Positions 6,655 through 7,687 of a DNA stretch of 7,687 bases are shown piece after piece. Position numbers and translations under genes: made by a program. This stretch comes from Phycisphaerae bacterium. Lineage in GTDB: Bacteria > Planctomycetota > Phycisphaerae > Phycisphaerales > SM1A02. Each line of letters begins with the position of its first letter. Within the stretch, counting starts at the first letter, position 1. The notes beneath the pieces were generated by a model. The model searched no databases. It was not told the origin of the DNA and saw only the letters and a list, made by a program, of their open reading frames with translations. Where the stretch lies: the NCBI GenBank assembly GCA_018665385.1, contig JABJDN010000037.1:1-7687 (forward strand). Reading direction: 5' to 3'.

Positions 6655-7328
6655 ACGAATTTAATTTACCAGTAGAAGAGAGTTTCGAACCACCAGTGCC
6701 AAGTGGAAGTTTGGAGCGAAGTAAATTGGCCATTTGGTCATTGACTTGCTCTCTGATTTTTTGCTGTCCTATTGTGACTATCTTTGGTCCAATACTCGGC
6801 GCGATAGCACTCATAAAAATGAAGTCCAATCCTCGAAGTGGGAAAGGGATGGCTATTTCAGGGATTATTATTGGGGTTATTACCACAGTATTATCTGTGG
6901 GCGCTCTTTTGTTTGCTTTTACAGCGGTGAAAAAAGTCATGAATCAAGTTACTGAGTCAGCATCTGAAGTTATTACTGCAAGTTATGCAAAAGAATACGA
7001 CAAAGCAAGAGAGTCCTTTGCCGCACAAACCAATGACGTTACAGATGAAGCATTGCAATCATTTGCAAATGAATTGCAATCCAGATATGGTGCATTCGAT
7101 TCAATTACATTTAATTGGTTAGCTGAAGAGCAACAGTTAGAACCCAAGGACCAGTTCGCGCCAATGCCAGTCATTTTAATTTTTGAAACAGAGAGCGTGC
7201 ATGCAACAATTATGTTCGAAGTCGTTCCAGGCGGAGATTTTGCGGTATCGAAATTCTGTTGTATTCAAATTGAAGATGCGGTACATGGGAATGTTATCTT
7301 CCCCTTAGACTCTCCTTGCGCTCAATAG
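6651..7328 (+). CDS. DUF4190-type two-helix membrane protein with C-terminal domain
   Basis: The 225-residue product has a short Pro/Glu-rich N-terminus, then two hydrophobic helices at about 27-55 and 66-93. They are joined by a basic, Gly-containing turn (KMKSNPRSGKGMAISG). This helix/LGxIAL/GKGMAISGIIxG pattern is typical of DUF4190. Residues about 105-160 (YDKARESFAAQTNDVTDEAL, then RYGAFDSI) recall DUF3887-like domains, small alpha/beta folds, and end in a beta-rich tail to residue 225. With both termini on the same side, the basic turn on the cytoplasmic side puts the C-terminal domain outside. The start overlaps the TPR gene stop by 4 bases, and a weak AAAGG lies 10 bases upstream. Function unknown. 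The downstream gene has the same architecture. Confidence 0.82.
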   Translation: MNEFNLPVEESFEPPVPSGSLERSKLAIWSLTCSLIFCCPIVTIFGPILGAIALIKMKSNPRSGKGMAISGIIIGVITTVLSVGALLFAFTAVKKVMNQVTESASEVITASYAKEYDKARESFAAQTNDVTDEALQSFANELQSRYGAFDSITFNWLAEEQQLEPKDQFAPMPVILIFETESVHATIMFEVVPGGDFAVSKFCCIQIEDAVHGNVIFPLDSPCAQ

Positions 7329-7337
7329 CGAGTATCT

Positions 7338-7687
7338 ATGCAGAAGAAAAGAATGAATCCATGGTCGATGGTCGCTGCGCTTTGTGCAGTAGGTCTCTGC
7401 CCATTGTTTTCAATTGCTGCCATCTTTGCTGGATTTAGGGCATTGGTAGAAATTAAGGCTAGGGGAGATACGCGAGGAGCTCGTCTTGCGTTTGCCTCTA
7501 TTCTTATAGGAGCGGTTATTTCTGGCTTGTGGGGTGGAGGATTGTTCTGGTGGAATATACATGTTCGTTCCATGATCGAGCATGGTCCAGTTGAAGCTAT
7601 TACGCAAGGCCAAGATGGAAATGTCACTGATTTTTTAGCAGTCTTCAGTAATCCAACGACTCCAGAAACAGCGAGTGAATTTTTACA
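7338..7687 (+). CDS. Second DUF4190-like membrane protein, 3'-truncated
   Basis: The frame is open from ATG 7338 to the window end without a stop: 116 full codons plus two bases. It begins MQKKRMNPWSMVAAL and has hydrophobic helices at about 10-36 and 49-73. They are joined by a basic turn (EIKARGDTRGARLAF), the position at which DUF4190 proteins carry their Gly-Arg/Lys-Gly signature. A soluble region starts at about 75 (HVRSMIEHGPVEAI) and runs out of the window. The gene begins 9 bases after the stop of the preceding DUF4190-type gene and has no clear Shine-Dalgarno sequence, so it is probably cotranscribed and reinitiated. Like its neighbour it has a Cys-Pro pair in the first helix (LCP here, CCP there), which suggests the two arose by duplication. 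Function unknown. Confidence 0.78.
   Translation, partial: MQKKRMNPWSMVAALCAVGLCPLFSIAAIFAGFRALVEIKARGDTRGARLAFASILIGAVISGLWGGGLFWWNIHVRSMIEHGPVEAITQGQDGNVTDFLAVFSNPTTPETASEFL

Noticed and set aside
7322..7627. Minus-strand open frame of 101 codons at the window end
   Set aside because: The plus strand here encodes a two-helix DUF4190-like protein that fits the operon. The minus frame has shadow composition.

Overview
The window is gene-dense, with mid-40s percent GC judged by eye, and carries eight protein genes in three transcription blocks. It looks like part of a bacterial chromosome. I saw no mobile element, CRISPR array, rRNA or tRNA. The best lineage guess is Planctomycetota, possibly Phycisphaerae-like. 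That rests on a soluble MoxR/DUF58/BatA-type VWA gene set and on a TPR protein fused to a YggX-like domain, a combination I associate from memory with that phylum. No sequence search was possible, so the assignment is tentative.

Block 1 (+ strand, 1-5021) is a tightly packed four-gene operon. It runs: 5'-truncated MoxR AAA+ ATPase (1-882), soluble DUF58 protein with a VWA-like fold (875-1804), membrane-anchored BatA-type VWA protein (1801-3783), and a MurD-type Mur ligase (3780-5021). Consecutive genes overlap by 8, 4 and 4 bases, which implies translational coupling. MoxR, DUF58 and VWA proteins are thought to act together as a chaperone-like or metal-dependent assembly system at the envelope. 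A peptidoglycan precursor ligase as the fourth coupled gene makes a cell-wall link worth considering.

Block 2 (- strand, 5913-4990) is a single pyrD, most like class 1B dihydroorotate dehydrogenase. Its 3' end overlaps the 3' end of murD by 32 bases, so the two units converge without a terminator gap.

Block 3 (+ strand, 6061 to the window end) starts from the 147-base divergent region 5914-6060. It contains a TPR/YggX-like fusion protein (6061-6654), a DUF4190-type two-helix membrane protein with a C-terminal domain (6651-7328), and a second DUF4190-like gene cut by the window end (7338-7687). Both divergent start codons sit only 6-8 bases downstream of the same word, GGGTACAAT, which contains a good -10 hexamer. 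pyrD and the TPR gene may therefore be transcribed as leaderless or nearly leaderless mRNAs.

The observations most worth a second look are the murD/MoxR coupling, the compact and divergent MurD, the YggX-like domain without its cysteine, and the paired leaderless promoters.
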